From Sulfurovum sp. UBA5198 (GTDB taxonomy: Bacteria; Campylobacterota; Campylobacteria; Campylobacterales; Sulfurovaceae), in contig DHVW01000002.1 of NCBI GenBank assembly GCA_002412865.1, forward strand, positions 95,199 to 159,198: a DNA stretch of 64,000 bases. Reading direction: 5' to 3'. This document shows positions 17,596 through 27,447 of this stretch, piece by piece. The number at the start of each line of letters is the position of its first letter. Position 1 is the stretch's first letter. A program made the translations under genes and the position numbers. Below the pieces are notes generated by a model. The model saw nothing but the letters and a program-made list of their open reading frames with translations. It did not search any database and had not been told where the DNA came from.

Positions 17596-18837
17596 TTACC
17601 AGTCTAGAGATTGTATTTTACCATTAAAATCAAATAATTCACCTTGCAAGCTATCTATGTTTATGTACCCAATTTTACTGTGATTACCCTGCTGCTTGAC
17701 ATACGATACTATATTACTATTGAACAAAAACTTAGGATATTGATTATCTCCAGAGCTTGTCAAAGGAAAAGGTTTGTTGCTTTTATCCTTTAGTAAATAA
17801 ATATTGAATGAATTTTGCGATTCCTTACTGGAAAATACCATTTTATTGTTATTGTAATCAAATGTATTATTATATGAGCCATAGTTAGTTGCTAGTGTCA
17901 CAGATGGACTTGTAAATGATTTTTTATATATATTTGCTTTACCTGAACGATTTGATACAAATATTATTTCATTATCATTAGCTCCATATCTAGCACTAAC
18001 ATCTATGCCACTGTAATCTGTTATTTTTGTTGTGCCATTTGTTGCAACTGTTAATTCATATATATCAGGTTGACCATTTGGTGCCATTGTTAGTAATATT
18101 TTCTGACCATTTTTATTTACATCTGAACATACAAGCATACCATCAGATTTGATAATAAAAGTTTTTTTACCGCTATTAATGTCTACAAGGTATAAGGATG
18201 GTCTGTCGCCATTCATATCTGTATAATAAAACTTATCTTGATTTGCATTTGCCCACTTCGGGAAAATATTTAATCCACCACTCATTATAGTTTTATTGTA
18301 AGTCATAGTATAGTCTGATAGAATAATTTGGCTTTTACCAGATGAACTAACCTTTGAGAGTATAACGAATTTGTTCATCCAGCTCAAATTTCCCTTGCCC
18401 ATTGCTTTGTTTATGTCACCAATAGATTTATGTATCAAAAATGGATATTGATCACTACTGCTAAGTGCATAGTTTTTACTAAACATAGTTTCACCATTTG
18501 TGGTTTTCTGGAGTAACACTTTTAGTTCTACTCCGTTTGATCCATTAATAAGTGAATATTTAAACAAATACGGTTTACTCTTTAGTTCTGGCGAAATAAG
18601 CTTAGAATCAAAATCACCAGTATGATAAATGCTATCTGAGATAAAGCTTCCGCTTAAACCAAAGTCTGATTTAAAAATTTTGAAAACCCTATCTCTCTTG
18701 CTGATATCAATAATATTACTGCAATCAACAATTGTTATCTTTTCTTTGACTCCAATACTTTTTGACATTGCAAATTCAGCGTCAACTGCACCAAGCAACC
18801 AACTGATACATCCTATCATTATTATTAAATATTTCAA
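17596..18837 (-). CDS. tolB: Tol-Pal system protein TolB
   Basis: Periplasmic beta-propeller that links Pal to the inner-membrane TolQRA motor. Signal peptide (LIIMIGCISWLLGAVDAEF), N-terminal alpha/beta domain (~30-160) and a propeller (~165-413) with repeats such as GQKILLTMAPNGQPDIYEL and IIFVSNRSGKANIYK. The start is a TTG at 18837 behind AGGAG, just after the tolA stop. Length 413 fits TolB. Confidence 0.93.
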   Translation of the reverse strand: MKYLIIMIGCISWLLGAVDAEFAMSKSIGVKEKITIVDCSNIIDISKRDRVFKIFKSDFGLSGSFISDSIYHTGDFDSKLISPELKSKPYLFKYSLINGSNGVELKVLLQKTTNGETMFSKNYALSSSDQYPFLIHKSIGDINKAMGKGNLSWMNKFVILSKVSSSGKSQIILSDYTMTYNKTIMSGGLNIFPKWANANQDKFYYTDMNGDRPSLYLVDINSGKKTFIIKSDGMLVCSDVNKNGQKILLTMAPNGQPDIYELTVATNGTTKITDYSGIDVSARYGANDNEIIFVSNRSGKANIYKKSFTSPSVTLATNYGSYNNTFDYNNNKMVFSSKESQNSFNIYLLKDKSNKPFPLTSSGDNQYPKFLFNSNIVSYVKQQGNHSKIGYINIDSLQGELFDFNGKIQSLDW

Positions 18838-18839
18838 TT

Positions 18840-19754
18840 TTAATCTCCTGCTGTAAATGTAGTTTTAAAACTCCAAGCTCTTCCACCATCATGTGGTTCA
18901 AATCCTCTTGTCTGTAATCTGCTTAAGTATTCTATCAACTCTTCCTTAAAAGCTCTATTTTTAGCAGTAACTGTAAATGTAAATGCTCCACTAGTTTTAA
19001 CAACATAGTTAACCGTAGCAATTTCTCCATAGTATTGCTCACTTGCTGGCCATGAATTTAATCTTTTTTTAATACCATTGATATACTCTTGTGGAACTCC
19101 ATCTTGTTTCTTTTTGCCTTCACCGAAAGCGTCAGCTGTTGCACCATTACCGCTAGTTTTACTGGCGATAGATTCATTACTTTGTTTTGAAGATATTGCT
19201 GTTTCTTTATGATTTAATTTATTAAACATATCTTTTACACTTGTTTTATTTTGCTTATCATCTATATTTTGTGTTTTAATATTTGAGAACAAATCTTTTG
19301 CATTTGAGGTTTTTAAAGTATCATTTTTCACTGCTTTTATTATTGGTGTTTTAATCTCAATATTTTTTGTTTTTACCGCTTTAATGACTTTATTGATTTC
19401 TGGAGTTTTTGTAGAAATAACTGGCTCTATTTTTTCTTCTATAACTTTTTTTTGCTCTACTTCTTTTGTCTCTTGAGGCTTGTTTTGGGTAACTTTTTCT
19501 AGTTTTTGCTCTTGTTGTTTTACCAATCTATTGCTAGGTGGTGGTGCGAGGTTATTATCCACTTTTTTTTCATCTAGTGATTCAATTTTGCTCATATCTA
19601 TTGCAATTATTTCTTCTGCTTTTGGTTTTTGCGTTTTATTTTTCTCGATAATAACTTCTCTATTGCTATTAAATATAAAAAAAGCAATCCAGACAACAAA
19701 AAGATATAGTGCTACTGCCATGATACCACTTGTATATGTAAAGGCTCTTCTCAT
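18840..19754 (-). CDS. tolA: TolA/TonB-like energy-transducing protein
   Basis: Inner-membrane protein that spans the periplasm to transmit TolQR energy. One N-terminal membrane helix (~12-32, GIMAVALYLFVVWIAFFIF), a long charged Lys/Glu/Pro-rich middle (~40-205), and a C-terminal TonB/TolA-type domain (~220-304, YINGIKKRLNSWPASEQYYGE onward). Low sequence conservation is normal; the assignment rests on architecture and its place between tolR and tolB. ATG overlaps the tolR stop. Confidence 0.87.
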   Translation of the reverse strand: MRRAFTYTSGIMAVALYLFVVWIAFFIFNSNREVIIEKNKTQKPKAEEIIAIDMSKIESLDEKKVDNNLAPPPSNRLVKQQEQKLEKVTQNKPQETKEVEQKKVIEEKIEPVISTKTPEINKVIKAVKTKNIEIKTPIIKAVKNDTLKTSNAKDLFSNIKTQNIDDKQNKTSVKDMFNKLNHKETAISSKQSNESIASKTSGNGATADAFGEGKKKQDGVPQEYINGIKKRLNSWPASEQYYGEIATVNYVVKTSGAFTFTVTAKNRAFKEELIEYLSRLQTRGFEPHDGGRAWSFKTTFTAGD

Positions 19755-20140
19755 TACTCTGTAATCAATGCCACATTTTGAAATCCAGAACTCTTAACAT
19801 ATCTCAATAGAAGCATAACATCCTTATAGGGCAATGATTCATCAGCTCTTATGGATACACTGCTAGACTTATTGTATTCTACTGATTTGACTTGAAGTTC
19901 TTTATTTAAGTTTGCAAACGAATATATACTTTTATCTATGTATATGTTTTTATCTTTATCTATTCTAATGGCAAGCTGTTTTTGGTTTTCTGCTTTTGCA
20001 CTTTTTGTGCCTATTGGTAATTTTATATTCTCTTCGTAAGTCATAGTAGGGGCTACAATCATAAGTACAGCCATCAAAACAAGCATTACATCCATAAGAG
20101 GAGTAATATTCAAATCTGGATCATCGTCCCAGCTAAACAT
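19754..20140 (-). CDS. tolR: Biopolymer transporter TolR/ExbD
   Basis: Proton-motive-force-driven motor component. A short cytoplasmic N-terminus leads to one membrane helix with the conserved ion-path Asp17 in LNITPLMDVMLVLMAVLMIV, followed by a periplasmic domain ending at residue 128. TolR is favoured over ExbD by linkage to tolA, tolB and pal. It begins two bases after the tolQ stop. Confidence 0.93.
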   Translation of the reverse strand: MFSWDDDPDLNITPLMDVMLVLMAVLMIVAPTMTYEENIKLPIGTKSAKAENQKQLAIRIDKDKNIYIDKSIYSFANLNKELQVKSVEYNKSSSVSIRADESLPYKDVMLLLRYVKSSGFQNVALITE

Positions 20141-20141
20141 T

Positions 20142-20717
20142 TTAAACCTTTAGTGGTGTCTCTAATTTAGAGAATAGCATTTTTGATTGAGATGTAAGCA
20201 ATGAACTGAGTTCATACGCTTGTCTTTTCAAAATCAAGTGGAATGAGTAAGCAAATATTGCAACTAAAATACCAGCTGCAGTGGCCACAAGGGCTTCAGA
20301 AATAGCAGGTGCTACAACATTTAATGCAGCACTATTTTGATTGGCCAATTTACTAAAAGTCTCTAAAATACCAAAAACCGTACCAAATAGACCAATAAAT
20401 GGAGATGTGGATGCTATAATAGATAAAAGTGTTAAATTTTTAGTAGCAAGCCTTACTGCATCAGAAGCTGCAATTTCAAGTATTGTAGCAGTTGGGGATG
20501 AAATTTGTTTAATATATACACTAAAAATAGAGTTTTCGCTTGAACTATTTGCTAGACCCTTATAGAGAGATTTAAGTGATGATGCTTCAATATTAATACG
20601 ATTACGAAGCAACTTAAATCTATCTATAAATACCCAAAAAGTCACGATAAAATAAACAGAAAGAACCATTAAAACCAATATGGTAATAAAACTACTTCCT
20701 GCTATATATTCAATCAT
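20142..20717 (-). CDS. tolQ: MotA/TolQ/ExbB proton channel family protein
   Basis: Pentameric proton channel of the Tol motor. Three membrane segments (~8-30, 95-120, 135-160), with the conserved channel region SPFIGLFGTVFGILETF and ISEALVATAAGILVAIFAYSFH. 191 residues, a shorter form common in this phylum. The first gene of the Tol-Pal block, two bases after atpC, so it may be read through from the ATP synthase operon. Confidence 0.92.
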   Translation of the reverse strand: MIEYIAGSSFITILVLMVLSVYFIVTFWVFIDRFKLLRNRINIEASSLKSLYKGLANSSSENSIFSVYIKQISSPTATILEIAASDAVRLATKNLTLLSIIASTSPFIGLFGTVFGILETFSKLANQNSAALNVVAPAISEALVATAAGILVAIFAYSFHLILKRQAYELSSLLTSQSKMLFSKLETPLKV

Positions 20718-20719
20718 GA

Positions 20720-21106
20720 TTATAGTATTTTTGCCATTTGCTCAACTTTAGTAATTGCAGACGCAATTGCTACATTTGATGCCTCTGTACTTTTTAGCAA
20801 CTCTTTTGCAGACTCAAGAGCTTTAGATATATCATTATCTTCAGCATCAAGTGCAACAGCACCATCAACAATACAAGTTGTCTTCTCTTCGTCTACTTTT
20901 ACATATCCAGAATTGATTGCAACAGCTATTGTTTTATTCTCTTTTGTTTCAATCACAATAACACCAGTGGTTAGGAGTGAAACTAATGATGCATGACGAG
21001 CAAGAACACCAAATTCACCTTCACTACCTGGAAGGGTTACTTGTTTGACATCTTTATCAAAAATTACACCATTTGGCGTAACTATTTCAAGTTTTAGTAA
21101 CTCCAT
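20720..21106 (-). CDS. atpC: ATP synthase F1 subunit epsilon
   Basis: Regulatory stalk subunit. The N-terminal beta-sandwich is clear (LKLEIVTPNGVIFDKDVKQVTLPGSEGEFGVLARHASLVSLL), and a C-terminal helical hairpin spans ~88-128. Length 128 is normal. Last of the F1 genes, 10 bases after atpD and two bases before tolQ. Confidence 0.95.
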   Translation of the reverse strand: MELLKLEIVTPNGVIFDKDVKQVTLPGSEGEFGVLARHASLVSLLTTGVIVIETKENKTIAVAINSGYVKVDEEKTTCIVDGAVALDAEDNDISKALESAKELLKSTEASNVAIASAITKVEQMAKIL

Positions 21107-21116
21107 TTAGTTTCCT

Positions 21117-22523
21117 TTATTTAGCTTTTGCTTTCATTTTCTCATATTTATCAACTGCTTGGCTCATATCTCCAACCATATAGAATGCCGCTTCTGGCAT
21201 ATCATCATATTTACCCTCTAGAAGACCTTTGAATCCTGCAATAGTCTCATCAAGTGTCACATAAACGCCTGGACTACCTGTAAATACTTCAGCAACATGG
21301 AATGGTTGAGATAGATATTTCTCTATCTTTCTTGCTCGCTCAACAACAAGTTTGTCATCTTCACTTAGCTCATCCATACCAAGAATTGCAATAATATCTT
21401 GCAAATCTTTATATTTTTGAAGTATTTGTTGAACAGCTCTAGCTATTTTATAATGTTCTTCACCAACAATTTGTGGATCAAGCATTCTAGAAGTTGAATC
21501 AAGTGGATCAACTGCTGGATAGATACCTTTTTCAGCAATAGAACGGTTAAGAACTGTTGTTGCATCAAGGTGAGCAAATACAGATGCTGGAGCTGGATCA
21601 GTTAAATCATCCGCCGGAACATAAACTGCTTGAACAGAAGTAATCGAACCTTTTGTAGTTGATGTAATTCTCTCTTGAAGTTTACCCATCTCACTTGACA
21701 AAGTTGGTTGGTAACCAACAGCACTTGGAATACGACCCAAAAGTGCTGACATTTCAGAACCTGACTGAGCAAATCTAAAGATATTATCGATAAACATCAA
21801 TACATCAAGACCCATTTCATCTCTGAAATATTCAGCCATAGTTAGACCAGTTAATGCGATTCTATTTCTTGCTCCTGGAGGCTCACTCATTTGACCATAG
21901 CACAGTGCAACTTTATCAAGTACATTTGACTCTTTCATCTCATGATAAAGGTCATTTCCTTCTCTAGTTCTCTCACCAACACCAGCAAATACAGAATATC
22001 CGCTATGTTTTAGTGCAACATTGTTAATAAGCTCCATAATGATAACTGTTTTACCAACACCAGCACCACCAAATAGTCCAACTTTACCACCTTTAGAATA
22101 TGGCGCAAGAAGGTCAACAACTTTTATACCAGTTTCAAAAACTTCTGTTTTTGTACTTTGCTCTTCAAATGGAGGTGGGTCTCTGTGTATAGACCAGTAC
22201 TCTTTCGCAGAAAATTCACCAGCATCATCAACAGTTTCACCGATAACATTGAAAATTCTACCTAGAACTTCTTTACCAACTGGAACTTTAATAGAATCAC
22301 CAGTAGCTTTTACCTCTTGACCTCTAAATACACCTTCACTCATATCCATGGCTATAGTTCTAACACGATTGTCACCAAGTTGTGCTGCAACCTCTAAAAC
22401 TAATCTTTGCTCTTTCCCGTCAACTGTAAAAACAGTCACAAGTGCCTCATTTATCTCTGGTAGATAATCTGTAAAATCAACATCAATTACTGGCCCTAGA
22501 ACCTGTACTACTTTTCCTATCAT
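21117..22523 (-). CDS. atpD: ATP synthase F1 subunit beta
   Basis: Catalytic subunit. The P-loop GGAGVGKT (~153), the DELSEED-like segment ILGMDELSEDDKL (~390) and the adenine-pocket region near the C-terminus are intact. 468 residues, standard. Preceded by AGGAG-like sequence and an ATG, 19 bases after atpG. Confidence 0.98.
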   Translation of the reverse strand: MIGKVVQVLGPVIDVDFTDYLPEINEALVTVFTVDGKEQRLVLEVAAQLGDNRVRTIAMDMSEGVFRGQEVKATGDSIKVPVGKEVLGRIFNVIGETVDDAGEFSAKEYWSIHRDPPPFEEQSTKTEVFETGIKVVDLLAPYSKGGKVGLFGGAGVGKTVIIMELINNVALKHSGYSVFAGVGERTREGNDLYHEMKESNVLDKVALCYGQMSEPPGARNRIALTGLTMAEYFRDEMGLDVLMFIDNIFRFAQSGSEMSALLGRIPSAVGYQPTLSSEMGKLQERITSTTKGSITSVQAVYVPADDLTDPAPASVFAHLDATTVLNRSIAEKGIYPAVDPLDSTSRMLDPQIVGEEHYKIARAVQQILQKYKDLQDIIAILGMDELSEDDKLVVERARKIEKYLSQPFHVAEVFTGSPGVYVTLDETIAGFKGLLEGKYDDMPEAAFYMVGDMSQAVDKYEKMKAKAK

Positions 22524-22542
22524 ACTAATACTCTCCTTTTAT

Positions 22543-23430
22543 TTATTTCATAGATTCCATACCACTGATTATCTCGATGAGTTCAGTAGTAATGGCTTCT
22601 TGTCTTGCTTTGTTATACTTAACAGAAAGAGACTTAACCATCTCTTTTGCATTAGTAGTAGCAGCGTCCATTGCTTGCATTCTAGCACTATGTTCAGCAG
22701 CCAAAGAGTCTATAAGTGCGTAATACATTGTATATTCAATATATTTCTTCACAAGTGCCTCTAAAAGCTCGTTATTATCATCTGGCTCGATTGCAAGTTC
22801 TGAAGTTGAAACTGAGTTCAACTCTAAATTACTATAATCAACTGGTAAAATTTGGTTCTGTCTTACCTCTTGAGTTATCATATTTACATATCCATTATGG
22901 ACTAAAATTATCTTATCTGTTTTACCATCAAGATAATTTTTAGCCACTTCAGATATAAGTGCGGCTGCTTTTTCAAAATCAGGAGCAGCACTAAGGCCAA
23001 TAACTGATTTCTCAAGTTCAACACCATTAAATCTAAAGTAATCAACACCCTTTCTACCAACAGCCACAAGTCTGCTCTCAATGCCAGCCTCTTTATGCTC
23101 TTTTAGAAGAAGATTAACTCTTTTGATTGTTTGAGAATTAAATCCACCACAAAGTCCTTTGTCTGCTGTCACAAATACAATATCAACTGTTTTTGGGTTT
23201 TCAGCATTTTTGAAATATGGTAAATCGATTCCATCACAATTAGCATTAGCCATTTTACTTGCAATTTCACTCAAAAGTTCAGTTAGCTTAGCTGCATAGA
23301 CTTTAGACTTTCTAGCTAGCTCCTCTGTTCTTTTTAATTTTGCAGAAGAGACAAGCTTCATGGCACGCGTTGTTTTTTGTGTATTTTTTACACTCTTAAT
23401 CTTGCGTTGAATATCTTTTAAACTTGCCAT
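22543..23430 (-). CDS. atpG: ATP synthase F1 subunit gamma
   Basis: Central rotor shaft. The conserved N-terminal helix (MASLKDIQRKIKSVKNTQKTT), the middle VTADKGLCGGFN (~90) and the C-terminal helix (RMQAMDAATTNAKEMV onward) are all present. 295 residues. Lies nine bases after atpA. Confidence 0.97.
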   Translation of the reverse strand: MASLKDIQRKIKSVKNTQKTTRAMKLVSSAKLKRTEELARKSKVYAAKLTELLSEIASKMANANCDGIDLPYFKNAENPKTVDIVFVTADKGLCGGFNSQTIKRVNLLLKEHKEAGIESRLVAVGRKGVDYFRFNGVELEKSVIGLSAAPDFEKAAALISEVAKNYLDGKTDKIILVHNGYVNMITQEVRQNQILPVDYSNLELNSVSTSELAIEPDDNNELLEALVKKYIEYTMYYALIDSLAAEHSARMQAMDAATTNAKEMVKSLSVKYNKARQEAITTELIEIISGMESMK

Positions 23431-23439
23431 TGTATGCCC

Positions 23440-24954
23440 TTATGCGCTAAATGATTCTTTGAAATCTACAATTGCTTTTCGCAAACTAGCTTCAGTTTCA
23501 TCATCTATTTTTTGACTGCCTTTAATATTTTCGAATATTTTCGGGTATTTACTATCAACAAAACTCAATAGACCAGCTTCAAATGCAGTAACTTTAGATA
23601 CAGCAATATCATCAAGATATCCATTTGCACCAGCAAAAATAATAGTTACTTGTTTTTCGATTGGAACAGGAGCATATGGTCCTTGTTTTAGAACTTCAAC
23701 CATTCTTTGTCCTCTTTCGAGTTGTTTTCTACTGTGCTCATCAAGGTCACTAGCAAACTGTGCAAATGCTTGAAGTTCTCTAAATGACGCAAGGTCAAGT
23801 CTCAAAGTTCCAGCAACTTGTTTAGTAGCTTTGATTTGTGCAGCACCACCAACTCTAGATACTGACAAACCAACATTGATAGCTGGTCTAATACCTGAGT
23901 TAAATAGATCAGTTTCAAGGAATATTTGTCCATCTGTAATTGAAATTACATTTGTTGGAATATACGCTGATACATCTCCGGCTTGTGTCTCAATAATAGG
24001 AAATGCAGTTATAGAACCACCACCAAGCTCATCATTTAGTTTAGCAGCTCTTTCAAGCAATCTTGAGTGTAGATAGAAAACATCCCCTGGGTATGCTTCA
24101 CGACCTGGAGGTCTTCTAAGGATAAGTGACATCTCTCTGTATGCAACTGCATGTTTTGAAAGGTCATCATAGAAGATTACTGCGTGTCTGCTACTATCTC
24201 TAAAATATTCAGCCATAGTAACACCTGCATATGGAGCAAGGAATTGCAACGCAGCTGATTCACTAGCACCAGCATTAACAATGATAGTATAATCCATCGC
24301 ACCATGCTCTTCTAGTTTTTTTACAGTTGAAGCAACTGTTGATTGTTTTTGACCAATTGCAACATAGATACAAATAACACCGTTACCTTTTTGATTGATG
24401 ATTGTATCAATCGCTAAAGTTGTTTTACCAGTTTGTCTATCACCAATAATAAGCTCTCTTTGTCCTCTACCAACCGGTACAAGTGCATCAATAGCTTTTA
24501 TACCTGTTTGAAGTGGTTCGTGAACTGATTTTCTAGCCATAATTCCTGGTGCTTTTTCCTCAACGAAACGAGTAATATCACTAACGATTTCACCTTTCCC
24601 ATCAATTGCTTCACCAAGTGGATTAACAACTCTACCAATCATACATTCGCCAACTGGTATTTTAAGAAGCTCACCCTTACGCTTAACGCTCATGCCTTCT
24701 CTAATGCCTTTAGTGGTTCCAAGAACAACAACACCAACGCTTGCCTCTTCAAGATTAAGAACTATACCTTTGGCACCATTCTCATACTCTACTATCTCAC
24801 CAGCCATAACATTGTTAAGACCATAAACATTTGTGATACCATCAGCAAGCTTAATAACTTTACCAACCTCATTTATATCCAAATCAATTTGGAAATTTTC
24901 TATTCTCTCTTTTATAATCGAACTAATCTCATCCGCTTTTAATTTAATTGACAC
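23440..24954 (-). CDS. atpA: ATP synthase F1 subunit alpha
   Basis: Non-catalytic nucleotide-binding subunit. P-loop GDRQTGKTTLA (~170), VYVAIGQKQS-like strand, and the signature PAINVGLSVSRVGGAAQ (~363). 504 residues. A GTG start at 24954 is set by AAAGGAG just upstream. Part of the b'-b-delta-alpha-gamma-beta-epsilon order. Confidence 0.98.
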   Translation of the reverse strand: MSIKLKADEISSIIKERIENFQIDLDINEVGKVIKLADGITNVYGLNNVMAGEIVEYENGAKGIVLNLEEASVGVVVLGTTKGIREGMSVKRKGELLKIPVGECMIGRVVNPLGEAIDGKGEIVSDITRFVEEKAPGIMARKSVHEPLQTGIKAIDALVPVGRGQRELIIGDRQTGKTTLAIDTIINQKGNGVICIYVAIGQKQSTVASTVKKLEEHGAMDYTIIVNAGASESAALQFLAPYAGVTMAEYFRDSSRHAVIFYDDLSKHAVAYREMSLILRRPPGREAYPGDVFYLHSRLLERAAKLNDELGGGSITAFPIIETQAGDVSAYIPTNVISITDGQIFLETDLFNSGIRPAINVGLSVSRVGGAAQIKATKQVAGTLRLDLASFRELQAFAQFASDLDEHSRKQLERGQRMVEVLKQGPYAPVPIEKQVTIIFAGANGYLDDIAVSKVTAFEAGLLSFVDSKYPKIFENIKGSQKIDDETEASLRKAIVDFKESFSA

Positions 24955-24978
24955 TTTTGCTCCTTTGTTTAAAATAAC

Positions 24979-25515
24979 TTAAATTGCTCGATTGATAAAA
25001 TCAATCAAGTCACTCTTAACTCTCTCTTTAGAGAAATTAACCTCAATACCCAAATCCTCAACTGACACTTTCATGCCATCAATATTACTCTTTTCTTGAA
25101 CAAGCGTAATGGTTGAATTCGTATAGCTACTAAGCTTATTCTCAAGATCTTTAATATCACTTTTACTAAGTTCATTTACACTTTTTACAATGCCTTGATA
25201 TTTATTATCTAGTTTTTGAAGCTCAGAATTAATAATTTTTGATATAGATGGAATAGTATTCAGCCTACCCTTTTCTCCAAGAACTTTTATCAAATTAGAA
25301 AGTATTGTTTCAACATTTTTGCCAATAGAATCCAATATCATATTTACTTTTCTCTCTTTTGATACAAGTGGAGATGAAAGACTATTTCTAAAAGACTTTT
25401 CTGATTTTAAAGCATCAGATAAAACTGACAGTGTAATCGCACAGTTAGATACAACACTTTTATCACTGTTGCTTAAAATTGCATTCGCATATCTTTGTGC
25501 TACTAGCTCTTCCAT
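24979..25515 (-). CDS. atpH: ATP synthase F1 subunit delta
   Basis: Peripheral-stalk connector between F1 and the b subunits. Six-helix N-domain (~1-105, beginning ELVAQRYANAIL) and a C-terminal part (~110-178) with VEDLGIEVNFSKERVKSDL. Length 178 is typical. Starts at the last base of the atpF stop, so translational coupling is likely. Confidence 0.93.
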   Translation of the reverse strand: MEELVAQRYANAILSNSDKSVVSNCAITLSVLSDALKSEKSFRNSLSSPLVSKERKVNMILDSIGKNVETILSNLIKVLGEKGRLNTIPSISKIINSELQKLDNKYQGIVKSVNELSKSDIKDLENKLSSYTNSTITLVQEKSNIDGMKVSVEDLGIEVNFSKERVKSDLIDFINRAI

Positions 25516-26078
25516 TATGCTACCACCTTTTTACTAATTACTGATACTACTTGGTTATCATTGATTGAAATATCATCATTGCTAATATTCTCATTCAAAA
25601 TACTATCAATAGTAGCTTTCGCACTCTTTCTTGACTCAGTAGTTGTCTTCTCATCAAACTGCTTGCTAAGATGCTCCAACTCAGAAGCATTATTGATCAT
25701 TATTTTTTCACTTAAAACAATTGCCTCATTTTTAGCGTCAATTACTATCTCTTTTGCTTTTTTCTCACTATCTTTTAGCGTTTTGATTGCATCTTTTTTA
25801 TTTTTCTCGGCAGTTTTCATCTTTTCTTCAATTTCACGAAGTTGCTTGGCAATAGAATCAGATCTATTGCTAAGAAAATTCTTTATTGGATTAGCAATAA
25901 GATAATATAAAATTCCAGCAAAAATTAAAAAGTTAAATATTCTAGGCAAAAAATCATTTTCTCTGCCAGTCATTTTTAGATACTTACTAACTTCTCCAGC
26001 CACTTCATGCTCTCCAGTTGCAAAAGCTACCAAAGGTAAAATAGACAGCAGGGCTAGCGTTACAATTTTTTTATTCAT
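25515..26078 (-). CDS. atpF: ATP synthase Fo subunit b
   Basis: Peripheral stalk. Signal-like or first hydrophobic stretch (IVTLALLSILPLVAFA) followed by a membrane helix (~48-66, IFNFLIFAGILYYLIANPI), then a long coiled coil of Lys/Glu/Ala (~75-165). Length 187. It is the second of two b-type genes; the shorter b' lies 16 bases upstream. The leading hydrophobic segment is common to b subunits in this phylum. Confidence 0.92.
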   Translation of the reverse strand: MNKKIVTLALLSILPLVAFATGEHEVAGEVSKYLKMTGRENDFLPRIFNFLIFAGILYYLIANPIKNFLSNRSDSIAKQLREIEEKMKTAEKNKKDAIKTLKDSEKKAKEIVIDAKNEAIVLSEKIMINNASELEHLSKQFDEKTTTESRKSAKATIDSILNENISNDDISINDNQVVSVISKKVVA

Positions 26079-26094
26079 TATTATCCACCTTCCC

Positions 26095-26517
26095 TTATAG
26101 CTTGGCTAATTTTGTTTTGATAGTCTCTTTAAAAAGAGGTATCTGTTCAAGTAGAGATGATTTTAGTGACTCATTCTCTTTTGCCAATTTCGTAATAAAA
26201 GCTTTATAGTCTTTATCAAGCTTTTTTTGCTTGTCAACTATTTTGCTCATCGCCAATGTTTTTGTCTCTTCAATGGCCTTTTGTCTTATTGATTGTGCCT
26301 CATGCTTGGCATCCTCAATAATCTGTTCTGCTTTTGCTTTTAAATCATCACTATCTAGACCGATGCTTTTACTTGCTTCTAATTCACTTTTAATTGAACT
26401 ATCTCTTTGATCCATAAATGAAACAAGTGGCGAAAATAGTATTCTATTAAGAGTGAAAATTAAAACAAGTATAGCAATTAGCATAAATAACATCAATGAC
26501 GGATCAATATCTAGCAT
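26095..26517 (-). CDS. atpF': ATP synthase Fo subunit b' (second b-type subunit)
   Basis: Forms a heterodimeric peripheral stalk with b. One N-terminal membrane helix (~8-27, LMLFMLIAILVLIFTLNRILF) and a coiled coil to residue 140. First gene of the ATP synthase cluster; a 65-base gap separates it from parB, and GAGGAG precedes its ATG. The a subunit is encoded separately at 54907-55614, and the c subunit gene is not in the window. Confidence 0.92.
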   Translation of the reverse strand: MLDIDPSLMLFMLIAILVLIFTLNRILFSPLVSFMDQRDSSIKSELEASKSIGLDSDDLKAKAEQIIEDAKHEAQSIRQKAIEETKTLAMSKIVDKQKKLDKDYKAFITKLAKENESLKSSLLEQIPLFKETIKTKLAKL

Positions 26518-26582
26518 TTCTACTCCTCAAATAATTTCAAATTATTGTACCTTGTTAGTCGTAAAGCCTTGATTAAAGATTA

Positions 26583-27443
26583 TTATTTTTTCAATAATTC
26601 TATAAAATTCTCAATATCTTCTCTATTTTCAAATGATATTTCTAGTTTATTGCCTTTAATCTTGTGTTTTAGCTTTATAATTTCAGCAATAGACTTTGAA
26701 TAATTTTCAATTTTAAAAGTAGAAGATGTTATCTTTTTGGCAGGAGCTCTTTTGTGTCCTTGTATCATAAGCTCAGTATCTCTAACAGTAAGTTTTTGTC
26801 CAATAATCGTATTTAAGGCTATTAATTGCTTATCACTATCAAGAGCCACTAATATTTTAGCGTGACCTTGTGTTATTTTTCCATTTATTAGGGCATCTTG
26901 TACGTTTTTATGTAGTGTCAAAAGTCTTATAGTATTTGTGATTTGAGATCTACTTTTATGCACTACTAAAGACAGCTCGTCATGCGTAATATTATGTACA
27001 TTCAATAGCTCTGCATATGATAATCCAAGCTCAATCGAATTTAAATCTTCTCTTTGAATATTTTCAATAAGTGCAAGTTCACGAAGTCTGATATCTTCCA
27101 TCATTACATTTACGACAATTGCTTTTATGTGTTCCAATGATGCCAATTTATGAGCTCTGAGTCGTCTCTCCCCAGCTACTAGTAAAAATCCATCTTCTTT
27201 TCTTACAACCACAATTGGCTGTAAAAGTCCATGTTGCTTAATGGATTCACTAAGCTCTTTTAGTGCATTTATATCAAAATGTTTACGAGGTTGATATGGA
27301 TTTGGTGTAATAAGTGCCACAGATATATCTTCTATAGAGGCTCTATCGTCTTTTATTACAATCTCATCAATATTGTCAAGATTATTAGCATAAGCCTCTT
27401 CTATCTCACCAAGAATAGCTTCAAGCCCTCTTCCTAATGCCAT
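26583..27443 (-). CDS. parB: Chromosome partitioning protein ParB
   Basis: CTP-dependent DNA clamp that loads at parS sites for chromosome segregation. ParB N-domain with LITPNPYQPRKHFD (~42) and the GERRLRAHKLA box (~97), a helix-turn-helix (~150-175, LSLVVHKSRSQITNTIRLL), and a C-terminal dimerisation domain (~240-286). 286 residues, normal. Follows parA by four bases. I saw no obvious parS in the window on reading. Confidence 0.94.
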   Translation of the reverse strand: MALGRGLEAILGEIEEAYANNLDNIDEIVIKDDRASIEDISVALITPNPYQPRKHFDINALKELSESIKQHGLLQPIVVVRKEDGFLLVAGERRLRAHKLASLEHIKAIVVNVMMEDIRLRELALIENIQREDLNSIELGLSYAELLNVHNITHDELSLVVHKSRSQITNTIRLLTLHKNVQDALINGKITQGHAKILVALDSDKQLIALNTIIGQKLTVRDTELMIQGHKRAPAKKITSSTFKIENYSKSIAEIIKLKHKIKGNKLEISFENREDIENFIELLKK

Positions 27444-27447
27444 ACTC